A stretch of 64,000 nt of DNA, from the NCBI GenBank assembly GCA_024516155.1, contig JAJJXM010000063.1, positions 124,001 to 188,000 of the forward strand. Direction: 5' to 3'. The position numbers and the translations under genes are program-made. Positions 44,654 through 56,802 of the stretch are shown here, one piece after another. A model generated the notes under the pieces. That model was not told the origin of the DNA, did not search any database, and saw nothing but the letters and a program-made list of their open reading frames with translations. The DNA comes from Pyronema omphalodes (lineage: Eukaryota; Ascomycota; Pezizomycetes; Pezizales; Pyronemataceae). Numbering within the stretch: position 1 is the stretch's first letter; each line of letters starts with the position of its first letter.

Positions 44654-47600
44654 ATGTCTTCATCACAATACGCATTCCAAATTGCTCAACCCCCGGCTCC
44701 ACCACCTACTTCTCGTCGAGGGATCTCACCCGCCGCTTCGATTTCTTCGATTTTTGGCAGGAATCGGTCGCCGCAGCCTGCGTCGGCTGGTGTCGCTGCG
44801 TCGGCGGGTTATAATCCGGCTATGTATACGAATCAGGTCGGAGGGGCGCATATCCAGCATGTTCAGCATTCTCAGCATGGTCAACATGTTCAACACACCC
44901 AGCATATCCAACCGTCAATACAAAATGTCGCAGGACCACACTGTATCAGAAGACCGAGCATGAGTCCAATGAGGAGGGTAGGAGAGGATGGCAGCGCGGG
45001 GAGAGCTTATAATCCGCAGGCATACGGCCAGTTACAGAATGGAGGAGCATTTGTTCCTGCGGCAAGACAGGAACAAGAGGAAGGTAGAGTTGATGATTTC
45101 TCGATTTATTTTATTATTCGTGATGTGCTTTTTTTTTCTTGCTTTTTGGTTTGCTTTTGGATGCGGTTTCTGGGGCGCTTTTTTTTGTGCTACGAATGGT
45201 TTTTTTTTTCTGTTTTTACGAACCAGGTCAATTTATTATTTCTCTGTTTACACATTTTTTTATATCCCACCGTTTCAAGTACTTTGAGTACATTTTACGA
45301 ACCAGGTTCCATTTCATGGACCGGGTCAATTTATTCTCTATCTATGCATTTTTATATCCCAAACCTCCAAGTACTTCAAGTACATTCTACAGACCGGTTT
45401 CATTCCATGAACCGGGGTTAATTTATCTTCATCTATCTTCATTTATCTTCATTTCCGAATTTCCACATCCCACCCATTCCAGTGCTGTAGTGAAAATCTA
45501 CAGAACGCAACAAAAGCCGTCATAGGTATCTTTTCCTACCAGCAATCTCTTCCCAATTCCAGTTTTCTACTGGCCCAACCCTTCCTATTTCAATTATCTT
45601 TAATATCTCAGCATCCCATATTCCATTTCGTTCGCTTTTCTCTCATCCGATCATTTCCAAAAGAAAATCCGTTAACCATATCCTCCAGTTCCACCGCCAC
45701 CATACTCCCCCGGCAATTCCAACCGCCCTGGGCAAGGGCATGGTCACGGACAATCCAATACCCAAGATCCCTCATCCCAAGACCCGGCATCCTCCCATCA
45801 CCGTCCAACCTGGGAGCAGCAAGACGAAAATCCCACCTGGCCAAACTCCCGCTCCAGCTTTGCCCAGCAAACCACCCCCTCGTCAACCCACCGTCACCCC
45901 TCAGCACCACCAACCGGTCGTCCTGTCCCGCCTCCGCCACCTGGTCCACCCCCTGCTTCTAGCCGCAGTACTTCCGTCTCCGCTTTACCGAGTTCGACTC
46001 GGAATAGTAATGAATCTTCCAACCCAGCAGGAGCATCGAACCAAGCAGCACCTATACCCCCGCCACCTCCTGGTGCTCCTCCGCCACGTTCGGAATCTTT
46101 AACGAGGATTCAGCAGTTGATGCAGAGACAGAGGAGTGTTAGTACGCCAGCGAAACGGCCGGGGGTAGGTAGGGGTGGGGAGGTTGCGGCTGGGGGCGAA
46201 CAGCTGAGTTCAGCGGCGGCTTCGGGATCAGCGGGGAATGGAAATGGTCATGCACAGCATATGCAGGCTTCGAGTTCGGTTTTGGTGATGACGGAACAGA
46301 ATTCAGCGCAACCTTCATCGAGTCCACCGAAACGGAAGATGTTGGAAACGCATGAAGATAGTGGAAGACATAGGGCGAGTCCTAGACATGAGGAGGAGGA
46401 AAGACAGAGGAAGGTTAGGGAGGAGAATAATAATCCTTGGAAGGAGGCTTTAGTTTCGCCGCATGGACCGGCGCCTGGGGCTGGAGGGTTCGAAAGGCCG
46501 CAGAGGGAACGATGTAAGTGTTTAACATGTTTGATGGAGATGAATGGGTTATATCGTCTGTTGGAATTTCGTGGGGGACCCTGGTGCTAATGCTTCATCA
46601 CAGTATCATCCCCGAGAGGAACAGGAGGATTGGCATTAATCAAAGAGCGAGACTCGGCGTTGCTTGAATCCTCGGTTGACGGGTCCCAAGCGAGTCCTAC
46701 CAATACCTACCGCTGGTCAGGACATCTCCGTCGCAAGCCGGTCAGCCCTACACTAGTAACCACCGAGATATCGCGAGCCTCCCAACTTCCCACGCCGCCA
46801 CCTCAACAACTCTCCCCCGTTTCTCCCCCCGGAAAAGGAAAAGGCACTCTCCCCGCCGAAAAACGTGATGAATCCCTTCCCGGTCCATCCGGTAGCGGTC
46901 CATCCCGTATGCTTAGCCGTCATGGCAAAGAACCCGCGGAACCCGAGGATTTCTACCACCTGACCCGTCGTCGGTATAAAGAGATGTTACAAGCGGAATC
47001 CATCGCCTCGACAGAAACCGATAAACTCCGTGTATTTCTGGAATTTATCGACAAAGAATGTCGATTCCGCACACCTATATACCCCCACGCCGATGTCGAC
47101 TATCGGAATAAACTGGCAAAAATCTCCGCTTTATTAAGTGCCCAGGATGAAACTCAAACTCCGCCATCGCCTGATGAAGATGGCGATATTAATATGGCGG
47201 GTGCTTCTGGTGATCGAAGATCAGGTGGTCAGGGTCAATGGTGGGGTCAAAATCTTGATCCTTTTTCCTTTCCTTCGAAATCTGCATATGAAGCTCGTAT
47301 CGCAGATGAAGAATCCTCTCGCGGCCGCACCAGTAGTCGATGGTGGGAAACCTCTAAAGACGGTGGTTCCTGCAGTATCTCCGAGAGCGTAGCTTTCCGA
47401 TCCGATGGGGATAACGATAGTGTTTACGGCACTTCTTATCCCAGAAGAAGTAGAAGGTTCAATAAAACTCCGCGGCAGAGCTTAAAGGAAATTGCAGAAC
47501 TTGTCAACACTCCAAGAAGCAGCGCTACACAGCTAAATGGAGCTACGAATAGGGATGCGGCGAGTTACCTACATTCTGCGGCTTATCCTCCGGATAGGAA

Positions 47601-48882
47601 ACCGTCGTCAAGATCAAGATCGAGAAGTCAGGCACCATCTGCTTCCCGTCCGAGACCAAAGAGACGACCAACGGTGAAGACTTCCCTGGATATCGCACCG
47701 CTATTAACCCTTCTGCCCACATGGCCCAAAGAATACCCCGCGGTGAACAACTCCCATCCACGTCTTGAAGTATTCCGGGACCTAGTCCGTACCTTAAACG
47801 ATATCAGCAAGATCACCACCTTACAAACCCGTTTCGACGACTCCACCGAAAAAACCAAAGACCAATTCCTAACCGAGTCTCAACGACGGCGAATTTCCCA
47901 AGCGGAACGTATCCAAGGTCTCTACACCCGGGGTGATCTAAACTACGACGAAATGGAGCGTCTAAACCTCCAATTTGAGCACGAGGAATCCAAAATCCGT
48001 TACGAAGCAGAAGAAGAAGATTTCAACTCCTTCGTCAAAAGCGTAGTAGAACCCGCACATCGCGATCTCCACGAACGAATTACTGCCGCTACTGCCGCTT
48101 ATAGTGACTTGGTCATGCTTATCAACGCTAGAAACCCTAGCAAGTCAATTAATAACAACAATGACGATGGTGAAGAAGAACAACCGGAGCTTTTGGAGTA
48201 TCTTACCGCCTTGAAATGGATTTTCGATGTAAGAGAATCGTTATATCAACATAGCCACGATATCTTGTCGTCGAGAAATGAAAGATATAGAAACCTAACC
48301 CTCACCCCATTGCGGGATGCAAGAGACCAAACTCCCCTTCAACAGGCTTCTGCATTCTTTACGAAAGACGCACAAGACCGTGCTGCGGAGTTCAAGAAGT
48401 TGAAAATTCAGCGGTATGAAAAGTTTATGGATTTCATCGAGCTGCAGTGTTCTATAGGGGTTGAGGAAGCGAGGAGTAGGTTCTGGGAAATTGCCCCACT
48501 AATAATGGAGTGTCTGGAGAAGATACCGCAGGCGCTGGAAAATGTTGTCCCCATTGTACCCCCGGAAGAAAGTATCGAACATCCGGAATGGGTCGAGTTG
48601 CCGATGCGGTATCTGGAGCGCAAAATTGCTGAGACGGAAGGTGCGATGAGAAGTTTAGGGTTGGAGGAAGGAGAGGGGTTGCTGTGTTTGTTGCATGGTG
48701 TTAAGACGGCGTTGAGTAGAGCTAAGGGTGAAGGTCAGGAACAGGAAAGGAGATTGACGGAGGATTTGAAGGAGAAGGTGGGAATGATTGAGGAGGAGTG
48801 GCAGGAGGGATTGGGGGGACTGTTGGAGAGGATTAAGGGCGATGTGGAGAGGGAGATGGAGAGGATTGATCCTGCGAGGTAG
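44654..48882 (+). CDS. Large proline-rich, helical hypothetical protein (three exons)
   Basis: My model is 44654-45083, 45689-46513 and 46604-48882 (1177 residues). Phases agree: G|TT at the first junction and T|TA at the second, with donors GTAGAG and GTAAGT and acceptors CCAG and CACAG. Residues 1-143 are low-complexity with a Gln-His repeat at about 66-87 (HIQHVQHSQHGQH). Residues 144-420 hold Pro runs (VPPPPPGPPP, IPPPPPGAPPP) and LTRIQQLMQRQRS. From about residue 780 to the end it is charged and helical (DFNSFVKSVVEPAHRDLHE, RYEKFMDFIELQC), probably coiled coil. No enzyme motif, signal peptide or membrane segment was seen. The Pro-rich front may bind SH3 or profilin-type partners, but I do not recognise the family. 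Confidence 0.8.
45084..45688 (+). other. Unusually long 605-bp intron
   Basis: This intron is about ten times longer than the others in the window (51-90 bp). It starts GTAGAG, is T-rich, contains three degenerate tandem units and ends at CCTCCAG. The flanking phases fit only if the whole stretch is removed, but cDNA would be needed to exclude extra small exons. Confidence 0.65.
45218..45505 (+). repeat. Three degenerate tandem units inside the long intron
   Basis: Units of about 83-110 bp share the order A(C/G)ACC(A/G)GGT, CAATTTATT, a T-rich block with ATATCCCA, AAGTACTT(C/T)(A/G)AGTACATT and TACA/GAAC. They occupy roughly 45218-45300, 45301-45395 and 45396-45505, the last being the most divergent and carrying ATTTATCTTC sub-repeats. 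They explain the intron's length. Confidence 0.75.
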
Positions 48883-49255
48883 CGAATGAGCGATGGAGAG
48901 AGAGGATTGATCCCGCGCGGTAGGCCTTGAATATTTGATGGATGAACAGGTGATGGGGGTTGTATGATATGTCATATCGGCGTGTATATTTTCGGTCGTT
49001 TATATAGTTTATATAGTTTCGGTCGTTTTTTTGATTAGGATTGCTTTTTTTGTACTTTCTGGTTTTGGGCGATGGTTATGGGTGTATTTTATTGGTCTGT
49101 GGATTTATTATATTATTTCTTGGTGATTAGGATTAAACAATGAACATTCGTTGGCAGATGGTTAGTTGCTAGTTGGTAAGCTTTGTATAGTTATATATTC
49201 TAAGTTATTCAGCGCTGTCTTGAAATTTACGTTATGGACAAATGTATATCGTATG
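48883..49255. other. 3' flank of the hypothetical gene
   Basis: The last coding residues (ERIDPAR) are followed by a near-duplicate of that stretch, AGAGGATTGATCC at about 48862 and 48901, then T-rich sequence with likely polyadenylation signals. No gene. Confidence 0.5.
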
Positions 49256-49354
49256 TTAGGCGCGGTTTGGTTTCACCCGAAAACACAGATTTTAGCCACC
49301 TGTAAAAATGAGGCCGAAAATCTCTGTTTTCGGAGCACCCAAATGCACCCCTAA
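49256..49354. mobile_element. Short MITE with ~38-bp terminal inverted repeats
   Basis: A 99-bp unit whose ends are imperfect inverted repeats. The left end is TTAGGCGCGGTTTGG...CCGAAAACACAGATTTT; the right end, reverse complemented, is TTAGGGGTGCATTTGG...CCGAAAACAGAGATTTT. The arms nearly meet, leaving about 20 bp in the middle. TTA/TAA at the borders would suit a Harbinger-type MITE, but the target duplication is not clear. It encodes nothing. Confidence 0.7.
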
Positions 49355-51038
49355 ATATATGCCTGTTTGGTAACAGATATATACATGTATCTTCGTGGAA
49401 TTTCTGCTAAGGTGTTGATATCCACCTAACATAGATACAGAATCATATCCCAGTGTAAAGCTTTTATACCAGAGGTTGTAAACATAGAAGTTAGTAGTTA
49501 CCAGACTCTAGAATTATATACCAGAAACCGCCATTCAATCATCTGATTGTAAATATCTATATATTACTCCATAACATAAATAATCCCAATATCAATAAAA
49601 CCTTTAAGTTAAGACTTACGCTATGGCTATTTCTATGTCATGGGCTTGATAATTGATAACATGAATTACCTCGATCCGACAGGTTCCTCACCCCTAGTTC
49701 CTGGGTTTCTTTTTATAATTCATTATATCCCGTTACAGCTCATGTCAATATTAAAATTCATGTACATATTTCCCATCACTCCACCTCTTAACATAGGCCA
49801 ACATTCAACCGTATCCTTATTCCATACAGTATTCCGAAAATTATATTGCACAAAATACCCTCCTATTTCTACACACCCCTACATACCACTGTCCCTATCC
49901 CAGTATCAATTCCATCTCATAAGCCGTCGATACCAACTCCTTTATCTTCGTTCCATTGAAAAAAAAAACCCCCCTCAACATTTTTTACAAGCAGCATCCC
50001 GAGTGATATTTTATGATACCTGTTTCTATAGTCCCCCCGGAAGTCTACAGCAACAACCAACAACTGTGCCAGGAATTTTTATTACTTTGGGAGTAGCTTA
50101 CAGTGCTGGCTAGGTTCTCTGGGTTTTCGGGGTTTCTACCGGTATGGGTATGGCGGAGTGACGGAAAGTGGGATCTGATGAGATGATTCATATAGGGCTC
50201 TGGAGTATTTTCGCGTAGTGATGGGGAGTATACTTGCGTCGTAGACTGGCCTCACGCAGTTGTTGTTCGAGATATGCAGATATTGGAGTTGATGTGTTGG
50301 TGCTGACTGTACCGTTGTGTGGGTATAGGAGCTGGAGAATCGGGTGCTGTCACTGGTGCGGGATTGAGAATGTGATGGTTTTTGGTGGGGGTTGTAAGAT
50401 TGCTTTTTCTTAAATGGATAGGCATTGTTAATGTATTTTGTAGTTGGGAGGAGAGAGCGAGACATATCTTCCTGTCACCCCTCCCCCCCCCTAACTCCCC
50501 ATGGCATTACTGGATTGGGATACTATGTAGTTATGTTTCTTTATTGTGGATTGGTTTAGGAAGTTTATGGAGTGGTAAATTCACGAGTGTGCTGGGTGTA
50601 AACGAATATGAAGCAAACATTATTTGTGGAACAGCGGTTGCAGCAAGTGGGAATAAGATATATCACTTTTACGGTATTGGGTAAGTACTCGAGGTTTTGT
50701 TATCAGAGGATATGTTTATCGTGAATAGTTACAATTTTCTGTGGAGAAACATCCTGGCATGAGTCATTATTGTTGGATACCAACAGAAGCGAATGGAAAA
50801 TTTGATTTAGGGATGCTTTTACTGGACTTCTGTTTATTTCCTAATGCTGGTAATAATAACACCAGTTGACCCTGAGTGTTTGTTACACATACCATGTTAG
50901 AACTCTATGCCATGCGGTACCACAACGCTCTTTTGATTAGCCTGTAATTAGTATGTAGCCATCCTCTTCATATATCAGTAGCTACCCCTTGTAAGAGTCG
51001 AGATTATAATTTTTTGGTATACACATCAAATCAAGACA
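49355..51038. other. Gene-free intergenic stretch between convergent genes
   Basis: No supported gene. It starts with CCTGTTTGGTAACAG just beyond the MITE, a sequence typical of fungal transposon ends, followed by AT-rich sequence. An ORF at 49640-50113 lacks coding features. Confidence 0.45.
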
Positions 51039-51743
51039 CTACCGCTTCGCCTCCTCCTCCAAATCCTCCTTCACCTTCCCCACCAAATACGGGCTCAACC
51101 TCATGAGTCCTCCCGTACGTGTAATCAATCTATACATCCTATTCTCCTCCCACTCTCCCGCTTTAATCACCCCATCCGGACCAACCAGTAAACTTCCAAA
51201 GATATCCTCCGTCTCCGCAATCCGTCCAAACGCCGGTACTCCCCGCTGGTCATAGACATGAACCCAACCTCCTACACCACCTCCTCCGGCTGCACCCCGG
51301 TTACTGGCTTCATCGGGCTTCTTGTCTTTCCTTGGACGGCGGGTGTTCTTGCCAAATAATCCCATACCGGCAGGACTAGCGAATTGTAGTGCATCGCTCT
51401 GGACGAGGGGATCATTGCCAGCGTGTTTGGCGAGGAGCTTATGGAGGATTGGAAGAAAGGAGGGGTTCTCGGTGAAGGTCTCAGGCTTCGGGGGTAATGA
51501 GGTTGTGGTACCGAGTGCAACCCGCTCACTCGGTGTGGAAATGAGGGAAAGAGTGTGTCCGCCATTTGGTGCAGGGTGCACGTACTGCCGGGGGAGTTAG
51601 CAGGGTGCGAGAAGAGAGGAGCCTGAGGTGGGTACGATGTCGGGATGCTCGGGAAGGGTGGAAATGCATCGCCGAGCCTGGGTGAAGCGGAGGAGAGGTT
51701 TCAGGCGGAGGATTGCAGCGGGGTGCGTTCGGAGGGCGGTCAT
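51039..51743 (-). CDS. Probable mitochondrial protein of a conserved fungal family, unknown function
   Basis: Two exons: 51636-51743 (36 codons from the ATG at 51743) and 51039-51584, separated by a 51-bp intron (GTACCC...CTAACTCCCCCGGCAG). The protein is 217 residues. Exon 1 gives MTALRTHPAAILRLKP and FTQARRCISTL, an Arg-rich, acid-free amphipathic start typical of a mitochondrial presequence. Residues 37-150 include TFTENPSFLPILHKLLAKHA and a Gly-rich linker; the C-terminus has GGWVHVYDQRGVPAFGRIAE, EDIFGSLLV, YRLITRTGGLMRLSPYL. I know similar proteins with the order GWIHV, FGRI, EDIFGS, YR-V and LSPFL from other ascomycetes, where they are uncharacterised. It is divergent from RRB1. Confidence 0.82.
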
Positions 51744-52319
51744 GGTTGCTGTGGTGTGTAGGTGGGAGAGACGCGAGACGGTGAGTGCTGCTCTGTATGA
51801 CGTAGTGACCGCGTTTGACTATGTGCTCTAATAAAGGACGTGCGCAGTACATGGCGCGAAGAGAACGCGTTTAAACCTTACTTAATTAAGTGTATTATTG
51901 ATTAATATAAAGTAATAATTCTTCTTCTTGTGTCTTTTTTGATCTTACGACAGCTGTATTGTGTAACTTTGAGCTTTATAATGTGATTTTCGGCGGCATT
52001 ATTGGAATTTCTGTCTTGTGGACCTTCTAGCAAGGTCCATTGACAAAGTGCAATTAAAATTTTCATAAATATTTGTACAAACAGCAGCTTTTTGAAATGA
52101 TCTTCAGCTTTTAATCCCAAGTCTTGAATTAAATCCAGTAAAATCGCCACGTTCGAATCCAGAACCTTATCCACGTGACTACAGGGGTCTGCCAATTGCT
52201 TGCTTGAGCCTCAACTTTCGCGCCAAAAAAAAATAAAGCTCAAAACTTCACCCCACCTTAAACTCGATCTCCCCACCAATTTGCTGTCGATCCAGCAACA
52301 CCTCACCAACAACACAACA
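51744..52319. promoter_or_regulatory. Shared divergent promoter (mitochondrial gene / RRB1)
   Basis: The 576 bp between the two start codons must hold both promoters. It is AT-rich in the middle (51880-52190) and ends in a CA-rich leader before the RRB1 ATG. No other ORF is supported in it. Confidence 0.6.
52216..52228 (+). promoter_or_regulatory. E2F/MBF-like site upstream of RRB1
   Basis: TTTCGCGCCAAAA lies 92 bp before the RRB1 ATG. It matches the E2F-type consensus (TTTSSCGC with a flanking A run) and is close to MBF-type CGCG cores. Function is inferred from sequence only. Confidence 0.4.
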
Positions 52320-53820
52320 ATGTCGAAACGCGCCGCCGAAGATACCGACGCCGTTGCGCGCAAGAACCTCACTCGCGATGAGGAGGCTGAGGAGCCCACC
52401 TACCCCGCCGAGATGGGAGAGTTCGAGGACCAATACGAAGACGAATTTTCAGACGAGGACGACGTTCTTGAGGCCGGAGCTGATGGAGAGGACCCCGGTG
52501 AGGAGGATGTTCCTGAGGATGCTATGGATATGGACAAGGGAGTTTTCATGCCTTCAAGACATAAGCTACAGAAGGATGAGATCTTGGAACCCGACTCCAG
52601 CGCATACCACATGCTTCACCGTATGAACTCGGAATGGCCTTGCTTGTCCTTCGATATCCTCACCGACGACCTTGGTGATGCTAGACAGAGCTACCCCCAC
52701 ACTGTCTACATGGTTGGAGGAACCCAGGCAGCTCGCGCAAAGGATAATAAGATCATGGTCATGAAGCTCTCCGGACTTCACAAGGGTTAATATTCCACAT
52801 CCCCATTGCCCTGTCAATGAGGATTTCTAACTCCCTGTAGAGCGCCAGAACAACGACGATGATGATGAGGAGGACGACGACTCCGATACCGAAGACGAGC
52901 CTATCCTCGAGTCCCGTGCAATCCCCACCAACTCCACTACCAACCGTATCCGTGTTTCCCCCCACTCTCACACCGCCGCCACCATGGCCGAGTCCGGAGA
53001 ACTTCACATCTGGGACCTCTCCCTCCACTACAGATCCTTCGACAACCCCGGAACTGTCCTTACCCCCGCCTCCAAGAAGCCCGCCGCTACTTTGACCATG
53101 CACGGACGCACCGAGGGATACGCCATTGACTGGTCTCCTCACGTCAAGGACTCTATGGGAAAGATCGCAACCGGAGACAACGACGGACGCATTTTCGTTT
53201 CCACCCGTAAGGAGGGAGGATCCTGGGCCGCTGACAAGACTCCCTTCCGTGGTCACTCTGGATCCGTAGAAGAGATCCAGTGGTCACCTAGTGAGCGCAA
53301 CGTCTTTTGTTCCGCCTCCTCTGATGGAACCGTTAAGATCTGGGATGCTAGAAGTAGCAAGCAGCACCAACTTTCCGTTGAAGTTTCCTCATCAGATGTC
53401 AACGTTGCCTCATGGTGCAGAACTGTTGATTATCTTTTGGCCACCGGAGCTGATGACGGAGTTTGGGGTGTCTGGGACTTGCGAACATTCAGTAACGCCG
53501 CTGTTGGTAAGCCTGTTCAGGCTACTGCAAGCTTCAACTTTCACCAGCAGCCTATTACAAGTGTTGAGTTCCACCCTACGGAAGATTCCGTTGTGGCGGT
53601 TGCTTGTGCGGATAACACTATTACCCAGTGGGATATGAGTGTAGAGCTTGACGATGAGGAGAGCAGGGATACTGGTGGAGTTGCAGATGTACCTCCTCAG
53701 TTGATGTTCGTGCATCATATGCCGGATGTTAAGGAGTTGCACTGGCAGAGGCAGGCTCCTTCAGTGGTGGTGGCAACGGGTGCAGAGGGATTTAATGTGT
53801 TTAAGACTATTTCTGCGTAA
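52320..53820 (+). CDS. Rrb1/GRWD1, acidic WD40 ribosome-biogenesis protein
   Basis: Two exons, 52320-52785 and 52841-53820, joined in phase G|AG; the 55-bp intron starts GTTAAT, has a CTAAC branch site and ends GTAG. The protein has 481 residues, close to yeast Rrb1 (511) and human GRWD1 (446). Residues about 32-75 are very acidic. Residues about 92-155 match the histone-binding CAF1C/RbAp48-like N-domain (SSAYHMLHRMNSEWPCLSFD). A second acidic run (NDDDDEEDDDSD) follows. WD repeats from about residue 200 include GELHIWDLS, FRGHSGSVEEIQWSP, SSDGTVKIWDARS, GVWGVWDLRTF and NTITQWDMS. Rrb1 is the dedicated nuclear chaperone of ribosomal protein uL3 (Rpl3) in yeast, acting in 60S assembly. Confidence 0.95.
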
Positions 53821-56800
53821 ATATCGTGGAATTGGGAGAAAAGGGAAAAAAAGTTTTGTTGTGTTTACTGGCGAATAGTGGGGTTATCTGTTTTTTTTTA
53901 GTGTCTATAGTTATAGCGAATCTATATTTTCTTGGAATAGCTTGTATATTCTTTGCTGCTTCATATGTTAAGATTTTGGTGTTGATATCTATTGAAAACT
54001 GATTCCAAACGGGAAATTCTCTGCGTACATAACGTAACTTGTGACTCGACAAATATTTCTGGCTGTCTCTGGAAATCCTCCAGTTTCCAAGCCTTGGGAT
54101 ACCATACCTCTTCTCATCACCACTCCTGTCATCCCCACGCAATTCCCGGGGTTTGAAGACCTCCCACCCCCCACCCCCCACCGTCTACACCAACATCTCG
54201 GAAACACTATAGCCAATATACCTACTCAAATACCACTTCCAGTATCCCAAATAAATACTCGCTACACCCAAAAAATTACTTCCTCGCTACTTTCCCAGAC
54301 CACAATATACCTCCCAATAACTTATGCATACAGCCTTCGTTGGAGTTGTGGATTGTTTTTTTTTTTTTGTGGGAAGGTAATGCATACTGATAATGAGAAA
54401 GATAATGAATGTTCAAAAAAGAAATGAAAAACAAGAAAAGAAAAGAAAAGAAAATGGAATAGGCTGCGCTGGGCTGGGTACCTGGGTAGATAATGTTCAG
54501 GTTAAAATCGTGATATTGCTTTTCTTTACTCTACATTCTTGTTACTATTTGACTTATTTCTAAATAAGTATACCCTAGAGGGAACTAACGACTAACGATT
54601 TCCCCTACCCCGCTCTCCCCTAACCACCTCTACCTGCTACCTGATAACATATTCCCTTCTGCTTTACTTATCAATTTCAGTCCTGTTGGTTCTTTCTCGG
54701 GGGGCCATGAGGGTGCATTTTCTAGTTTACATCCATTTGGGGTTGGTGGGCATGGTGTATCACTCGGATTGGGAACACGGTCTGCGCTGCTTTTCTGTGT
54801 TTACATATTTTTCTTCTTCTTTTTTTGCTTTCAGGGATGATGAATATTAGGGGAGAGGGGAGATGGAGGGGGATAAATTCCATTAGACCTATGTTTTTTT
54901 TTTGGGTGATTAAGTTTAAATCTTTGATTTTCCGCGCGATGTTTCTGTCTATGATAGAAGCTGTTACCTCGCTATTCCGTTGCGTGAAAACCCAAAAAAC
55001 GTAACGGATCATTGATCACAACACCAGGATATTCTGATGCTGCCGACGTCCGTGATGTCGCCAACGCCTTTACATACTTTCCGCTATCACTTCTTCAGGC
55101 CCAGCGAATGTCAATGATTAGAAATATAATCATTACACCTCGAAACACCTGAGTCCTGATTGAATCCAACAACCACGGTTCCCGTGTGGGAAATTTAAAA
55201 TATGTCTATTACAAATTGAATGAAACCCAGCGTTTGTTAAGCCGGTAATCCAAATTACTACGCCGCTGCGAAAAACCATGGCTTATGAATTCCGGCTCTG
55301 TTGAGTGATTGGAATGAGGAATAGGGTATAGGTGATTATGAACGTATCTGCAATGTCACCAGTCCAAGCACATCATAACCCTAAATAACGGTACACTTCA
55401 CACAGCACATAAACTAAGTTAACAAACCAAATTTTCCCAACTCAATCCAGCAGTTCATATATCGCAAAACAAACCCTACCTTCAGCCATAATAGCTCATA
55501 TATCTTCTGAATGAGGTGTTATGTTGATTAACATGGGAACCATGAAATGTGAATGGCTTTATTTTTAAAATCCAGAGCAGCGTGGGTTCGAATCATGGGA
55601 TCGGCTGAGTTTGTCACATATCTGTTTTTTTTTTTTGTGATTAGCGGATGTACGTGATATAGATGGATATGAAGGGTAACTTATAATAATGAATTGGAAA
55701 TGGTATCAGAATTTAGAATCTAGAATTTGCATGTTAATTGTTTTTTTCTGTTTGTTTTTTCTCGCAATCTCGTAATCTGAGATCTCTGGGTAGAAGTTCA
55801 AACGGAATCTATATCCAATATCCTAAGCACCAGCCAACTCACTGTTTTACTGAACGATGGTGAAGGTTATATGAGGAAGAACTATCAGCCATCATAGCTC
55901 ATGTGATATAGTCAATATACAGCAAAATTATTATATATCGTGATTGTGTACGGCATCCTTTTGGGGCCGGTTGTGCTGCCTATTCTTGTAAACCTTTCCC
56001 GCAGCCCGCTGTGATGATGTGAACTGTGATTAGTCCCATAGCAGACAAAGCTTATCGTTAACTTTTTCGCGTTGATGTGTTTTCGAAGATTTGATGTAAT
56101 ATGGTTGTACCAAGTTCCTGGGATCATTGATAGCAGATATTAGATATCAGGTAGCTTCGGTCTACTCTTCTACTCTTCTATTACTTTACTCTTACATTCT
56201 TACACTCTTCAAAACATCAGTAACTCATAATCAATATAAATTTTTATCCCAACCTGCTGTATCACCTCTCTCGCTCTCACAAGCTCCAGGGTCCACTTAT
56301 CTGCAAGGGACAAGGCAAGACGTTTCCGTGAAACGTGGAACATGAAACTACTACATATGGTAACATACTATTGTAGTTCGCCTAAGGCCGTAGCGCCTAG
56401 GTGGAGGATGGATGACAGTCTCGCTTACATTGTACGAGTACTCGCTTGCTTGCACCTTTGGTTGCTCTCTACGCTCATAAATATACGCATCATCCACCTC
56501 CATGTTTCTCTTGTTCACTCGATATTCTTTCGTGACCTTCGACACATACTACTGGAAAAATGGTTTGTGAAACATCTATTGTAATACTATGGTTGATGTC
56601 TATAATCATAGTTTAAGGTTTACGTTTATGATTGAAGTTTAAAGTGAAAGTGGAAGTGGGAGTGGGAGTGGAAAGTTTAAAGTGCTGACACTGCTAAGAT
56701 GGAGCCGATTGCCGAGTTTGAAGTGTAAGTGCGCCGGATGTGGATTTGATATGTGCACCCCACCACACCCACCCCCTTGCATTGGACTTGGGGTTTTTGT
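53821..56800. other. Gene-free intergenic stretch
   Basis: AT-rich sequence with short ORFs only. A pure AAGAA-type run lies at 54410-54455, and T-runs at 54356-54370 and 55625-55636. A TTCGAATC motif near 55592 is not part of a tRNA. Nothing else could be supported. Confidence 0.5.
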
Positions 56801-56802
56801 GG

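Noticed and set aside
46117..46590. Separate 157-aa gene ending GLYRLLEFRGGPWC
   Set aside because: The last part reads through a good intron (GTAAGT...CACAG, 46514-46603); phases show it is exon 2 of the 44654 gene.
55577..55605. Possible tRNA T-arm (GGGTTCGAATCATGG)
   Set aside because: The stem does not pair beyond one base and no acceptor, D or anticodon arm can be drawn upstream.
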